Assembly (NCBI GenBank): GCA_002686595.1
Contig: NYXZ01000108.1
Coordinates: 1 to 64,000 of the forward strand
Length of the DNA: 64,000 bases
Reading direction: 5' to 3'
Origin: Planctomycetota bacterium
GTDB taxonomy: Bacteria; Planctomycetota; UBA1135; GCA-002686595
Shown here in pieces: positions 1 to 9,308 of this stretch (position 1 is the first letter of the stretch; each line of letters starts with the position of its first letter). The position numbers and the translations under genes were made by a program. Under the pieces are notes generated by a model that was not told where the DNA came from, searched no databases, and was given only the letters and a program-made list of their open reading frames with translations.

Positions 1-160
1 AACTCCCCCCCTTGGGGGGGCTGGGGGGGGGAACCAACCACCCTCCCCGCCGCAAACACACAAGCCAAAGCAACAAGCCAAGCAACTCCCCCCCTTGGGG
101 GGGCTGGGGGGGGGAACCAACCACCCTCCCCGCCGCAAACACACAGAGCCACAGACAAGC
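1..160. repeat. Two tandem units (period 83 bp) of a dispersed G/C-homopolymer palindromic repeat, core AACTCCCCCCCTTGGGGGGGCTGGGGGGGGGAACCA plus an A/C-rich tail
   Basis: Seen directly: identical cores at 1 and 84 followed by CCACCCTCCCCGCCGCAAACACACA; same core recurs at 45.9-46.2 kb. Left edge of the array is cut by the window. Confidence 0.95.
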
Positions 161-165
161 ACCAG

Positions 166-1296
166 ATGAGTTCCCCTTTCAAGTTCGAGGTCAACCACCA
201 AGCCGCAGCGAACGGCCCCCGAACTGCCACATTCAACACACCCCACGGCCCGGTCAGAACCCCGGCCTTCATGCCCGTGGGAACCTACGGGACACTCAAA
301 GGGCTGACGCCAGACCAGATCCGCGCCACGGGCTCGACCATGATCCTGGCCAATGCCTATCACTTGCACCTGCGGCCGGGCCACGAAACAGTCCGCGAAC
401 TCGGCGGGCTACATCGTTTGATGGCCTGGGATGGGCCGATCCTGACGGATTCCGGCGGCTATCAGGTTTTCAGCCTGGGACACCGCTGCCGCATCGATGA
501 TGACGGCGTGACGGTGAAATCAGTTCTCGACGGTACGCAGGTGCGCCTCGAACCGGCGCGGGTGATGGAGATCGAAGCTGCCCTTGGAGCGGATGTGGCC
601 ATGGCCTTTGATCATTGTCCGGCGGATCCAACGGACCGCGCCCAGGTCACCGCCGCCAGTTGTCGCACCCATCGCTGGCTTGATAGGTGCGTGGCCTGGC
701 ACCGCGCCCACGGTGGCGAGGATCGCGGACAGGCCCTCTTCGGCATCGTCCAGGGGGGCGCCTTCGAGGACCTGCGGCGCGCATCCGTCGAAGCGGTCTG
801 CGCCCATGACCTCGTTGGCTATGCCGTGGGCGGGGTCAGCGTGGGCGAGGATCGTTCCTCCATGGCCGCCGCCCTCGCGGCCTCCGTCCCATACCTGCCA
901 GCGGACCGACCGCGCTACCTGATGGGCGTGGGTACGCCCCGCGATCTCTTCGATGCCGTCGCCCTCGGGGTAGACCTTTTCGATTGTGTCACACCCACGC
1001 GCCACGGCCGCAATCACCAGGCCTTCACGCGCTCCGGCAAACTCAACCTGCGCAACCTGCGCTGGCGCGAATCCACCGCTCCCATCGACGAGGATTGCTC
1101 CTGTTACACCTGCAGCCATTACTCGCGGGGAACCCTGCGCCACCTGTGCAAGGCCCAGGAAATGCTGGCTGGGACGCTGCTCTCAATCCACAACCTGACC
1201 TTCTTCCACGACCTGATGGCCGCCATGGGGCGGGCCATCGAGAACGGCGGCCTGGGTGAGTTGCGCAGCCAATACGCCGCAGCCGTGGAGGGCTGA
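166..1296 (+). CDS. tgt: Queuine/7-aminomethyl-7-deazaguanine tRNA-ribosyltransferase
   Basis: Motifs TPAFMPVGTYGTLKGLTPDQ, LANAYHLHLRPG, ILTDSGGYQVFSL, YAVGGVSVGE, zinc-binding CSCYTCSHYSRGTLRHL. Confidence 0.97.
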   Translation: MSSPFKFEVNHQAAANGPRTATFNTPHGPVRTPAFMPVGTYGTLKGLTPDQIRATGSTMILANAYHLHLRPGHETVRELGGLHRLMAWDGPILTDSGGYQVFSLGHRCRIDDDGVTVKSVLDGTQVRLEPARVMEIEAALGADVAMAFDHCPADPTDRAQVTAASCRTHRWLDRCVAWHRAHGGEDRGQALFGIVQGGAFEDLRRASVEAVCAHDLVGYAVGGVSVGEDRSSMAAALAASVPYLPADRPRYLMGVGTPRDLFDAVALGVDLFDCVTPTRHGRNHQAFTRSGKLNLRNLRWRESTAPIDEDCSCYTCSHYSRGTLRHLCKAQEMLAGTLLSIHNLTFFHDLMAAMGRAIENGGLGELRSQYAAAVEG

Positions 1297-1309
1297 GGCC
1301 GCTGGACTG

Positions 1310-2548
1310 CTATCGATAGCGACTCGAGATGACCTCGATTCCGGTCACATCGATACGGGCCGGTGAAGAGGGCGTGGCCGGGGAAAGGGTTGCCCCCATC
1401 ACGCCCACCTCGAATCCGGCGAAGAGAGCCAGGTCATAGCGGCCGCTGGAACAGGTCACTTCCGCCACGGCGGTACCGCCCCAAATCAAACGCCAAAGAT
1501 TCTCCCCAACGGCGTTCTGGGTGCGCTCCAGCCAGCCCCGCGTTCGGAAGCGCCCCCAGAGGGGATCGCGGGCCAGGCTCTTGCGGCGCATCTCATCCCG
1601 CAGGGCTTCAGCCTCGGCCATGCGCCGCTCGTGTTCTTCCAACAGATCCAGTTTCAGACGCGCCACCTCTTTTTGGGCGTCGATCCACAAGATGCGCTCG
1701 GCTGCCAATCTACCGGCGGCGCCTTCCGCGTCCAGCGCCACCACAGCTGTGTGGGCCGCGGCAACCGCTGCCCAATCGACATCGGTTGCCCCGGTTTCCT
1801 GAGCTTGGCGCGCAGTGATCCAAAGGGCCTCGGCGGCGGACATGGTCTGGTCCAGCTGACTGACCTCGGGGGCCTGGGGCGCGGCCTTGGACAGCGCGCT
1901 TTCCTGAACCACCGTGACCGCATTCACCGCATCGGCGGCGGCCCACTCCGCGTTCCAATCCGCTGCCCGGGGTTGGCCGGCCACGGTGATCTGCTTGGCA
2001 CGCACCCAACCGCGCACGCCCGTGGGGGAAAAGATGTGGAACCAATCCTCCGCTGCTGGCAACTGCACATCGCGCCGACCGATGACACGCACCCGTTGGC
2101 CGCGCTTTAGACGCTGGCCCAGGGGGAAGTGTGCGGTGGTGGCCTCCGGACGGGGACGCATATTGACGCCATCGCCCACCACCTCCATCAAGGGGCTGAA
2201 GCCACCTTCGCCCACGGCGCCAATCGACTGCAGGTAACGGCCGTAGACCCAGACCTCCAAGCCACCGGGAACTTCGACCTCGGCAAAGGCAGCGCTGACC
2301 TGGTGCACGCGCAGCAAGGCGCCGGCCTTGAGGTGCTTGACGGCCAGGCCCTTGCCATCGGGAATGTTCAAGACCTTCACGCCTTCGGCGCCGGCGCGGG
2401 CATGGCGCACGGTCTCTGGATTCTGTGCAGGCGTTGGAGCCTGGGCCGCGGGTGTTGTCTCGGGCGTGGCCTGGGCCAGACCGGCGGGTGCGGCGAGGAG
2501 GAAAGTGCCGACAAACAAACCGGCCAGGGAGAGGTTGAGATGTGTCAT
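1310..2548 (-). CDS. Secreted protein with two bacterial SH3-like domains
   Basis: Signal peptide MTHLNLSLAGLFVGTFLLAAPAGLAQA (upstream in-frame ATG at 2566 also possible); SH3b-like segments around VKVLNIPDGKGLAVKHLKAGALLRV and VNMRPRPEATTAHFPLGQRLKRGQRVRVI...GVRGWVRAKQI. Confidence 0.7.
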   Translation of the reverse strand: MTHLNLSLAGLFVGTFLLAAPAGLAQATPETTPAAQAPTPAQNPETVRHARAGAEGVKVLNIPDGKGLAVKHLKAGALLRVHQVSAAFAEVEVPGGLEVWVYGRYLQSIGAVGEGGFSPLMEVVGDGVNMRPRPEATTAHFPLGQRLKRGQRVRVIGRRDVQLPAAEDWFHIFSPTGVRGWVRAKQITVAGQPRAADWNAEWAAADAVNAVTVVQESALSKAAPQAPEVSQLDQTMSAAEALWITARQAQETGATDVDWAAVAAAHTAVVALDAEGAAGRLAAERILWIDAQKEVARLKLDLLEEHERRMAEAEALRDEMRRKSLARDPLWGRFRTRGWLERTQNAVGENLWRLIWGGTAVAEVTCSSGRYDLALFAGFEVGVMGATLSPATPSSPARIDVTGIEVISSRYR

Positions 2549-2746
2549 CGATGAGAGTTGTGCCATGGTGTGATCCCGATTCCTAAGGACGTCCGTGTAG
2601 CGGGCCGCCGGGCCTAACCCCGGCCAGGGCGGCCCGCGCCGCGCAGCTCACCGGAGAGAGACTCATCCTAGGGATCGTGAATGGCGAGATCCAAGGCGCT
2701 CCGCCATAGAATGTGCGTGTCCCCAGACCACCCCGACGCCCCAGCC

Positions 2747-3910
2747 ATGCCGACCTCCGACAACGACCTCCGCTTCCCCTACATGAAGTGGGCCAAAACC
2801 GAGTCCTTCCTCTCCCCCTACTGCCTGGCCCAATCCGGCATGCCGGCCCCGGATCAGGCCTTCCTCGGGGATCCCTGGCTGCCGGAACTCGGGCACGTGG
2901 GACCAGAGGATTTGGAGGCGCGCCTGGGGGAGCTGTTCGCCGTGGACCCGGCCCGCGTCCTGATGTTCCCGGGAGCCTCCAGCGCCATGCTGGTGGCCGC
3001 CTTGCGCTGGTTCCGACCGGGCTCACGAGTCTGCTCCGAGACACCTTCCTACGAGCCCTTTCGCGCCCTGCCCGCCTACCTCGGGGCCACGACGGTGGAC
3101 CTCGAACGCAGGGCCGAGAATCGCTGGCAGCCCGATCCGGCCCAGGCCGCCCAAGCCCTGGCGGAGGCCCGTCAACTGGAACGGCGCGGCTCCGGCCCCG
3201 GCCACGTTTTCCTCTCCAATCTCTCGAATCCCACGGGTGTTCTAACGCCTCCGGAGACCATTGCCCTCTTGGCCGCCGTGGCCGCCGAGGCAGACGATGG
3301 AGTAGGGAGCGACGACAACAACTGCACCGGCGGTGGCCTGTTGATCTCCAATGAGATCTACATGGAATACGTGCCCCCCGCGCGCCGCGTGCACGCCCAT
3401 GCCCTGGCTCCCAACGCGGTCTCCATCGGCAGCTTGACCAAGGCCTATGGCCTGGGCGCCCTGCGCGTCGGCTGGATGATCCTGGGTGAAGGTCTGGCGG
3501 CGGAGCGGCGGCACCTTGAGGACATGGCCAACCTGGCCTATGTCAACGCGGCCCCGGTCACCATCGAAGCCGGTCTGCGGGCCCTGGACGCCCTGCCAAC
3601 CCTGACCCAACCCCTGCGCCGGGTGGAAGTGGAGGCGCGTCCCCATTGGGAACGCTGGCTGCGGGAATCCCCCCTGGTGGAGACTGTCCTACCGGAGTTC
3701 GGCATCATCGCCTTCCCCCGGATCTGCGGCGTGGATGACACACGCGCCCTGGTGCGCTTCCTCCAGGCCGAGTTTGGGGTCGATGTCACGCCCGGCGAGT
3801 TTTTCGGCGCCCCGGGGCACCTGCGCATCGGCTGCGGCGTGCCGGAGGCCACGCTGGTGGAAGGCCTGCCACGCCTCGGCGCCGGCATCGAAGCCTACCT
3901 GTCCCGCTGA
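2747..3910 (+). CDS. Class I/II PLP-dependent aminotransferase
   Basis: SIGSLTKAYGLGALRVGWMI (PLP-lysine motif), LSNLSNPTGVLTPPE, HLRIGCGVPEATLVEGL; ORF extends to 2681 but 2747 ATG preferred. Confidence 0.85.
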   Translation: MPTSDNDLRFPYMKWAKTESFLSPYCLAQSGMPAPDQAFLGDPWLPELGHVGPEDLEARLGELFAVDPARVLMFPGASSAMLVAALRWFRPGSRVCSETPSYEPFRALPAYLGATTVDLERRAENRWQPDPAQAAQALAEARQLERRGSGPGHVFLSNLSNPTGVLTPPETIALLAAVAAEADDGVGSDDNNCTGGGLLISNEIYMEYVPPARRVHAHALAPNAVSIGSLTKAYGLGALRVGWMILGEGLAAERRHLEDMANLAYVNAAPVTIEAGLRALDALPTLTQPLRRVEVEARPHWERWLRESPLVETVLPEFGIIAFPRICGVDDTRALVRFLQAEFGVDVTPGEFFGAPGHLRIGCGVPEATLVEGLPRLGAGIEAYLSR

Positions 3911-3994
3911 GTGCCGATTTCGCTGAGCGCGGTGCGCCGCACCTTGCGTGCCAAACGGCGACGCGGGGTGTGCCACTCCGTACACGCCGCCGTT

Positions 3995-4792
3995 TCATGC
4001 GCCGGCGCGGGCTAGGGCCAGCAGCTCCACGCGCTCCGCTCCGGCCCGCAACAGGCATTTGGTGCAGGCGGCGGCGGTGGTGCCGGATGTGATCACGTCG
4101 TCCACGAGCAGCACCGTGCGACCGGCCAGGGGCGGCGGCGACAGGGCGTTGCCAAGCGCTTTCCACGGGCCATGTGCCAGGGTGAAGGCATCGCGCACAT
4201 TTCGAGCCCGGGGAGGAGCCCAGGGCTCGCCTTGGGGGGGCGTGTCGCGGGTGCGCCGTAACAGCGCTTGGAAGGGAATGCCGCTGGCCAGAGACAATGC
4301 CAATGCCAGGAGCCGAGCCTGGTCATGGCCCCGCTCCAGGCGCCGCCAGGGGTGTAGGGGAACGGGCACCAGCAACGTGCGCTGCTCCCCAGGCGTTGAG
4401 TCCGGGGCAGGCAGCCGCGCCTCCGGGATTCGGTGTGCCAGGGCCCGGCCCAGGACCTCCGCCAGGTCACGGCGCCCACCGTGTTTGAGGGGCAGAATCC
4501 ACTCGCGCAGCACCGGCTGGCTGCGGTAGTCGCCGAGGACCGTGGCCCGCTCCCAGGGAGGCGGCCTGTGGCGGCAGGCCGGGCAGACCGAGCCGTCCGG
4601 TAGGAAACTGGCCACCGGAGCGGCGCAACGCGCGCAGCGAGGCCCCGCTGGAGCACTTGGCAGACGGTGGCGGCCGCAGGCCAGGTCATCCTCCGCCGCC
4701 GCCCCGCACAGGCGACACCGCCGGGGCCAGAGGGCATCCAATGCCTCCTGCCAGGCCTGGGACAGGGCAGTTCGCCAGGGGGACCAACGCAT
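3995..4792 (-). CDS. comF: ComF family amidophosphoribosyltransferase
   Basis: N-terminal zinc-ribbon cysteines CRLCG...CARCAAPV...CPACRH; PRPP motif VLLVDDVITSGTTAAAC. Confidence 0.88.
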   Translation of the reverse strand: MRWSPWRTALSQAWQEALDALWPRRCRLCGAAAEDDLACGRHRLPSAPAGPRCARCAAPVASFLPDGSVCPACRHRPPPWERATVLGDYRSQPVLREWILPLKHGGRRDLAEVLGRALAHRIPEARLPAPDSTPGEQRTLLVPVPLHPWRRLERGHDQARLLALALSLASGIPFQALLRRTRDTPPQGEPWAPPRARNVRDAFTLAHGPWKALGNALSPPPLAGRTVLLVDDVITSGTTAAACTKCLLRAGAERVELLALARAGA

Positions 4793-5057
4793 ACCATTTG
4801 AGACCGGTCCGGGACCGTCAGGGTCGCCCCCATTCCCGCTTGCTCCACTGTTTTTCCATGGCCCAAACGAGTTGCCAGCGGGACAAACCGGGGGCGATCC
4901 CAGGCTGCCCGAAAAAAACCCGGCGACGTCCATCAGCAATGGGGCCGGCAGTATCCTGGGCGGCCACATCCGCCGAGTCGGCCACCGGGGCCAGGCGGGA
5001 AAACGGATGTGCCACCTGCGCGCCGCCGCCTGCGACGAAAAACACCCACACCTCGAC

Positions 5058-8006
5058 ATGAAACGATTCCCTCTGAACTCAGCATTGTTGGCCGCGCTCC
5101 TGTTCGCCCCGCTGGCCTGCCAAGGCCCTCGCAATACACAAGAGGCGCCCGCAGCGGATGTCAGCGCCGGATTACTTGCAGGCCAGGCGCGCGCTTGGGA
5201 ACACGAGACAAGCGACCTGCCAGTTGATCCGCGCATTCATTTCGGAGAGTTCGACAACGGCCTGCGCTTCGCCTGGGCAGACAATCCAGAGCCAGATCAA
5301 CGCATCTACCTGCGCTTGCATGTGGATGTGGGTTCCCTCGCCGAAGAAGAGAGCGAGCGCGGCATGGCCCACTTCCTGGAACACATGGCCTTCAACGGCT
5401 CCGAGCACTTCGCTTCCGGCGAGTTGGTTGGTTGGTTCCAGGAAAGGGGCATGAGCTTCGGCGCGGACACCAACGCCCACACCACCTATGGTGAAACCGT
5501 GTACAAGATCGACCTGCCGGAGGCGGACGAAACGAGCATCGCCGAGGGCCTGTTGGTCCTGCGCGACTACGCCACGGGCCTCTTGCTCGCCGACGAGGAG
5601 GTCCAGGCCGAGAAGGGCGTCATCGACGGCGAGGAGCGCGAGCGGGACTCCGCCGGCTATCGTCTCGGTCGCCGCCAGATCGACCTGCTGTGCGCCGGCA
5701 CGCGCATCGCGACGCGCTCGCCCATCGGGACCAAGGAAGCCCGCGACGCCTTCACCGGGGACAGCGTGCGCGCCTTTTACGAAAAGTGGTACCGGCCGGA
5801 GAACATGACCCTGGTGGCCGTGGGCGACCTAAATGGATTGAACCCAGAGGAGCTTTTCGCCGCGGCCTTCGGCGACCTCCCGGTGCCCGCCGGCGCGCCC
5901 GCGCCCGAGCCGCCCCGCGGTCAACCAGAGGCCTTTGATTTTGCCTTCCACCTCTATGAGCCGGAGATTCCCACGGTGACCCTGGTGGCCGAGGTCATGG
6001 TGCCCTTTGAAGAGCAACCGGACACGGCGGCCACGCGCCTCGAAGACTTGCCCCTGGCCCTGGCCCGCAACATGCTCAACCTGCGCTTCAGCGAACTGGC
6101 CAAGGAAGAGGGCGCACCCTTTCTGGGCGCCCAGGCCGGTGACGGTGGAGCCTTCGAGCTATTCGATGGCGAAGGCCTGTATGTGACCGCGGCCCCGGAC
6201 AAGTGGCGCGAGGCTTTGGCCTTTTGTGAACAGGAACTCCGTCGCGCCCAGTTGTTTGGCTTCCAGCAGCCCGAGCTCGACGAACTGCGCGCCGATATTC
6301 TGCGCGGCCTAGATGAAGCCGTTGAACGGGAGCCCACGGCCCGCAGCAAGGGCCTGCTCGGCGCCATCGTCAGCGCCGCCGAAAACCGGCGCGTGCCCAT
6401 GAACGCCGTGGCCCGCCGTGCCCTCCTACGCCCGGCGGTGGAAGCCTTGACCGTGGCGACTTGTCACCAAGCCCTGGTGGATGCTTGGAAAACAGGTGAA
6501 CTCTCCCTCTATGCCCTGGGGGGTTTGGACCTCTCGGATGACGCGGGCGCCGACCTGGCTCCGGCAGAGTTGAGCGCGGTCTGGGAAGAGAGCGTACGCG
6601 TGGCGGTGTCAGCCCCCGAGGAAATCAAGACCGATGCCTTTGCCTATGCCTCGACCCCCGGCCAGGCCGGGGAAATCGTCGAGCGCCGCCAGGTAGAGGA
6701 CCTGGATCTCACCCTGGTGCGATTTGCCAACGGCGTGCGTCTCAACCTCAAGGCCACCGATTTCAAGGAACAGGAAATCCTGCTCAGCCTGCGGGTGGGC
6801 GAGGGACGCCTGACCCTGGAACCGGAACGGGCCGCCGTCGCCTGGGTGGCGAATCAGGTCTTCAGCGCCGGCGGCCTAGGGGCCCACGACAGCGAGGAGT
6901 TGCGGCGCTTGACCGCCGGTCGCCAGGTGGGCGTGGGCTTTTCCGTGGGCGCCGACGCCTTCCAGTTGTCGGGCGGCACCACCGCCGAGGATCTCTTGCT
7001 GGAGTTCGAACTGGCCTGCGCCTGGCTCACCGATCCCGGTTGGCGCCCGGATGGCTTGGTGCAGCTGCGCCGCAGCCTGCCACAGTTTTTTGAATCCCTG
7101 CTGCACACCCACGAAGGGCCCCAGCTCACCGTCTTTGAACGCGCCCTGCACGCCGATGATCCGCGCTTCGGTCTCCCGGAACGGGAGGCCATCGAGGCGG
7201 TGAAGATGGATGACCTGCGCAACTGGCTGGGCGCGCACCTACGCCACGGCGAACTGGAACTGACAGTGGTTGGTGACTTCGAGGTGGAGAAGGCCATCGC
7301 CCAGGCGGCGGCCACCTTCGGCCTTTTGGAGGCACGGCGGGACCTGGGTGAGTTCGGCGAACGGCGCAGCATTCCGCCGGCGAGCATGGGCCTCGCCCAG
7401 GAACATTCCATCGATACGGAAGTGCCGCGCTCGCGGGTGCATGTGGTCTTCCCCACCACAGATGGGTTCGATGCCAAGCGCCGCCGCAGCCTGTTCTTCC
7501 TCAGCTATTTGCTCTCAGATCGTCTGCGGGTAGAGGTGCGCGAGAAGCTGGGGGTGGCCTATTCGCCCTATGCCTCGTCGGACTCGTCACAAGTGCACCC
7601 GGGCCTAGGTGCCATCACGATCGAAGCCGGAGCTGATCCGTCCCTTTCAGCACAGGTGGTGGAAGCCTGTCTGACCGTGGCTGATGAGATGGCCACCGGT
7701 GGCATCGAGGATGCTGAAATCCAGCGCATGCGCGCCCCGATTCTGAAGCAGTTGCGGGATGCCCGGCGCTCGAACAGTTTTTGGCTGAGCCTGTTGGATG
7801 AGGCCCAATCCTCGCCCGAGGCCCTGGACAACATTCGCACGCTGGAGGACTTCTACGAAAGTGTCAGTGCCGAACAGCTAGCTCCCCTGGCCCAGGAATA
7901 CCTGCGGCGCGGGCGCGCTTCGGTGTTGGTGGTCACGCCTCGCGTGGACACGCCTCCGAACAATGTCCTAGGAACAGAGCCAGCCGAGACAGACACCAAG
8001 GACTAG
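5058..8006 (+). CDS. M16 family zinc metallopeptidase, lipoprotein
   Basis: Lipobox LLFAPLAC; HFLEHMAFNG (HxxEH) motif; two M16 halves; second half DRLRVEVREKLGVAYSPYAS. Confidence 0.93.
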   Translation: MKRFPLNSALLAALLFAPLACQGPRNTQEAPAADVSAGLLAGQARAWEHETSDLPVDPRIHFGEFDNGLRFAWADNPEPDQRIYLRLHVDVGSLAEEESERGMAHFLEHMAFNGSEHFASGELVGWFQERGMSFGADTNAHTTYGETVYKIDLPEADETSIAEGLLVLRDYATGLLLADEEVQAEKGVIDGEERERDSAGYRLGRRQIDLLCAGTRIATRSPIGTKEARDAFTGDSVRAFYEKWYRPENMTLVAVGDLNGLNPEELFAAAFGDLPVPAGAPAPEPPRGQPEAFDFAFHLYEPEIPTVTLVAEVMVPFEEQPDTAATRLEDLPLALARNMLNLRFSELAKEEGAPFLGAQAGDGGAFELFDGEGLYVTAAPDKWREALAFCEQELRRAQLFGFQQPELDELRADILRGLDEAVEREPTARSKGLLGAIVSAAENRRVPMNAVARRALLRPAVEALTVATCHQALVDAWKTGELSLYALGGLDLSDDAGADLAPAELSAVWEESVRVAVSAPEEIKTDAFAYASTPGQAGEIVERRQVEDLDLTLVRFANGVRLNLKATDFKEQEILLSLRVGEGRLTLEPERAAVAWVANQVFSAGGLGAHDSEELRRLTAGRQVGVGFSVGADAFQLSGGTTAEDLLLEFELACAWLTDPGWRPDGLVQLRRSLPQFFESLLHTHEGPQLTVFERALHADDPRFGLPEREAIEAVKMDDLRNWLGAHLRHGELELTVVGDFEVEKAIAQAAATFGLLEARRDLGEFGERRSIPPASMGLAQEHSIDTEVPRSRVHVVFPTTDGFDAKRRRSLFFLSYLLSDRLRVEVREKLGVAYSPYASSDSSQVHPGLGAITIEAGADPSLSAQVVEACLTVADEMATGGIEDAEIQRMRAPILKQLRDARRSNSFWLSLLDEAQSSPEALDNIRTLEDFYESVSAEQLAPLAQEYLRRGRASVLVVTPRVDTPPNNVLGTEPAETDTKD

Positions 8007-8899
8007 TAGCTCCGGCGCCTGGGCAGGGCCTGGGGCATTCCACGTGCTTGGCCTGCGGCCTGCTCCCCGGGGCTTCCAGCTGAGCCGCCCCGGCCTTCAT
8101 CCGGGGCTTCATCGAGGGCTTCATCCAGGGCTTCATCCAGGTGGCCGAAGATGCTGTCGGTCGAATCTGGGCCGCCTAGCTCCGGGTTGCCATACCCGGC
8201 GCTGGCCCGCTCCGGTCGCGGCAGGCGCGCCTTGCGCCGCACGCGCTCCAGGAAGGTCTGTACCGTGTCATCGCCGCGGGCTGAAACGCCGAACAGGGCT
8301 CCGATTTCCCGGGCCATGGCTAGGTCCTTCTCGAAGTCGCCGGGGTGTTCGTTTATGTACTCGCGCAGATAGCGCCGGAAGGCCATCAGGGAATACCACC
8401 AGCCCGCGGCGAGCAAGACGCCGGCGGCCACCACCACCAAGCCGACCCAGGCCAAGGTCAGGGGCTGCTCCGCCGCCTGGGGCCGAAAGCGCCCCACCAA
8501 CATGCAGCCAAAGCCCAGCAAGAGGCCGGCGAAACCCAGGGAAGTCTGCATGCGGTGGAAGACCGTTTCCCGGATGGTGCGCAGTTCGAGGGGGCGACGA
8601 CCGAAGTGGGAGCGGATCATGGAGCGCGGGTGGCGCCAGAGGATCGCGTTGGCGATCAGGAAGCCGCCCACGATGGCCAACACCAGGCCGAGCGAGATCC
8701 AGTCCGGTTCCCCCAGCAGGGGGCGGGCCTGGGCGGGCGCTCCCGTGGCCTGGAGGATGGGCGAGAACGGGAAGGGGAAGGCGGGGAACATGGCTCCGCA
8801 GGCTAGCGCGAGTCCCCCATGGGCGCAATCCGGCGCAAAGGGCAGCCGCAAACAGAGCGCGGCCCGTGTACCATCCTGGGCCATGGAGAGCGCCAACAA
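8003..8899 (-). CDS. Hypothetical membrane protein
   Basis: Long ORF with three hydrophobic segments (WISLGLVLAIVGGFLIANAILW, LGFAGLLLGFGCMLV, LTLAWVGLVVVAAGVLLAAGWW); true start may be the internal MFPAFPFPF. Confidence 0.6.
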   Translation of the reverse strand: MLALSMAQDGTRAALCLRLPFAPDCAHGGLALACGAMFPAFPFPFSPILQATGAPAQARPLLGEPDWISLGLVLAIVGGFLIANAILWRHPRSMIRSHFGRRPLELRTIRETVFHRMQTSLGFAGLLLGFGCMLVGRFRPQAAEQPLTLAWVGLVVVAAGVLLAAGWWYSLMAFRRYLREYINEHPGDFEKDLAMAREIGALFGVSARGDDTVQTFLERVRRKARLPRPERASAGYGNPELGGPDSTDSIFGHLDEALDEALDEAPDEGRGGSAGSPGEQAAGQARGMPQALPRRRSY

Positions 8900-9308
8900 T
8901 CATCAAGTGGGGCCCGCTGCGAATGCGGGCGAAGCAGGCCCTCCCGGGGACGGCCAGGGGCGGAATTTGGTCGAACTCGTCCAGCGCACCGCCGCCTTGG
9001 CGCGTTTGGAGCTCTCGGCTCCAGAACTGGAGGAGATGGCCGCGCAATTCGGCCGCATCCTGGAGCAATTCGCGGTCCTGTCCGAGCTGGATGTGGACGC
9101 CGTGGAACCGGTGCGGGGCCGGGCCCGGGAGCAGGATGTGACTCGCGGGGACACCGTGACGCCGAGCCTGGCGCCTGAGAAACTGCTGGAGCGCGCCCCC
9201 CAGGTTGAGGACGGTTTCTACGCCGTGCCGAAGACGGTGCTGCGAGCGGGGGCCGAGCATGACAAGGGGGGAAGCTCGGCGCTTACACCAGGGGAAGACC
9301 GGGCGTGA
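8883..9308 (+). CDS. gatC: Asp-tRNA(Asn)/Glu-tRNA(Gln) amidotransferase subunit C
   Basis: RTAALARLELSAPELEEMAAQFGRILEQFAVLSELDVDAVEP and immediately upstream of gatA. Confidence 0.9.
   Translation: MESANNHQVGPAANAGEAGPPGDGQGRNLVELVQRTAALARLELSAPELEEMAAQFGRILEQFAVLSELDVDAVEPVRGRAREQDVTRGDTVTPSLAPEKLLERAPQVEDGFYAVPKTVLRAGAEHDKGGSSALTPGEDRA

Noticed and set aside
4225-4242. CCTTGGGGGGGC inside comF as a seventh copy of the repeat core
   Set aside because: Only 12 bp match, lacks the C7 arm and the G9 tract, and is explained by coding sequence.
4542-5057. N-terminal extension of the M16 peptidase ORF
   Set aside because: Overlaps the comF gene in antisense; the ATG at 5058 begins a textbook lipoprotein signal peptide.
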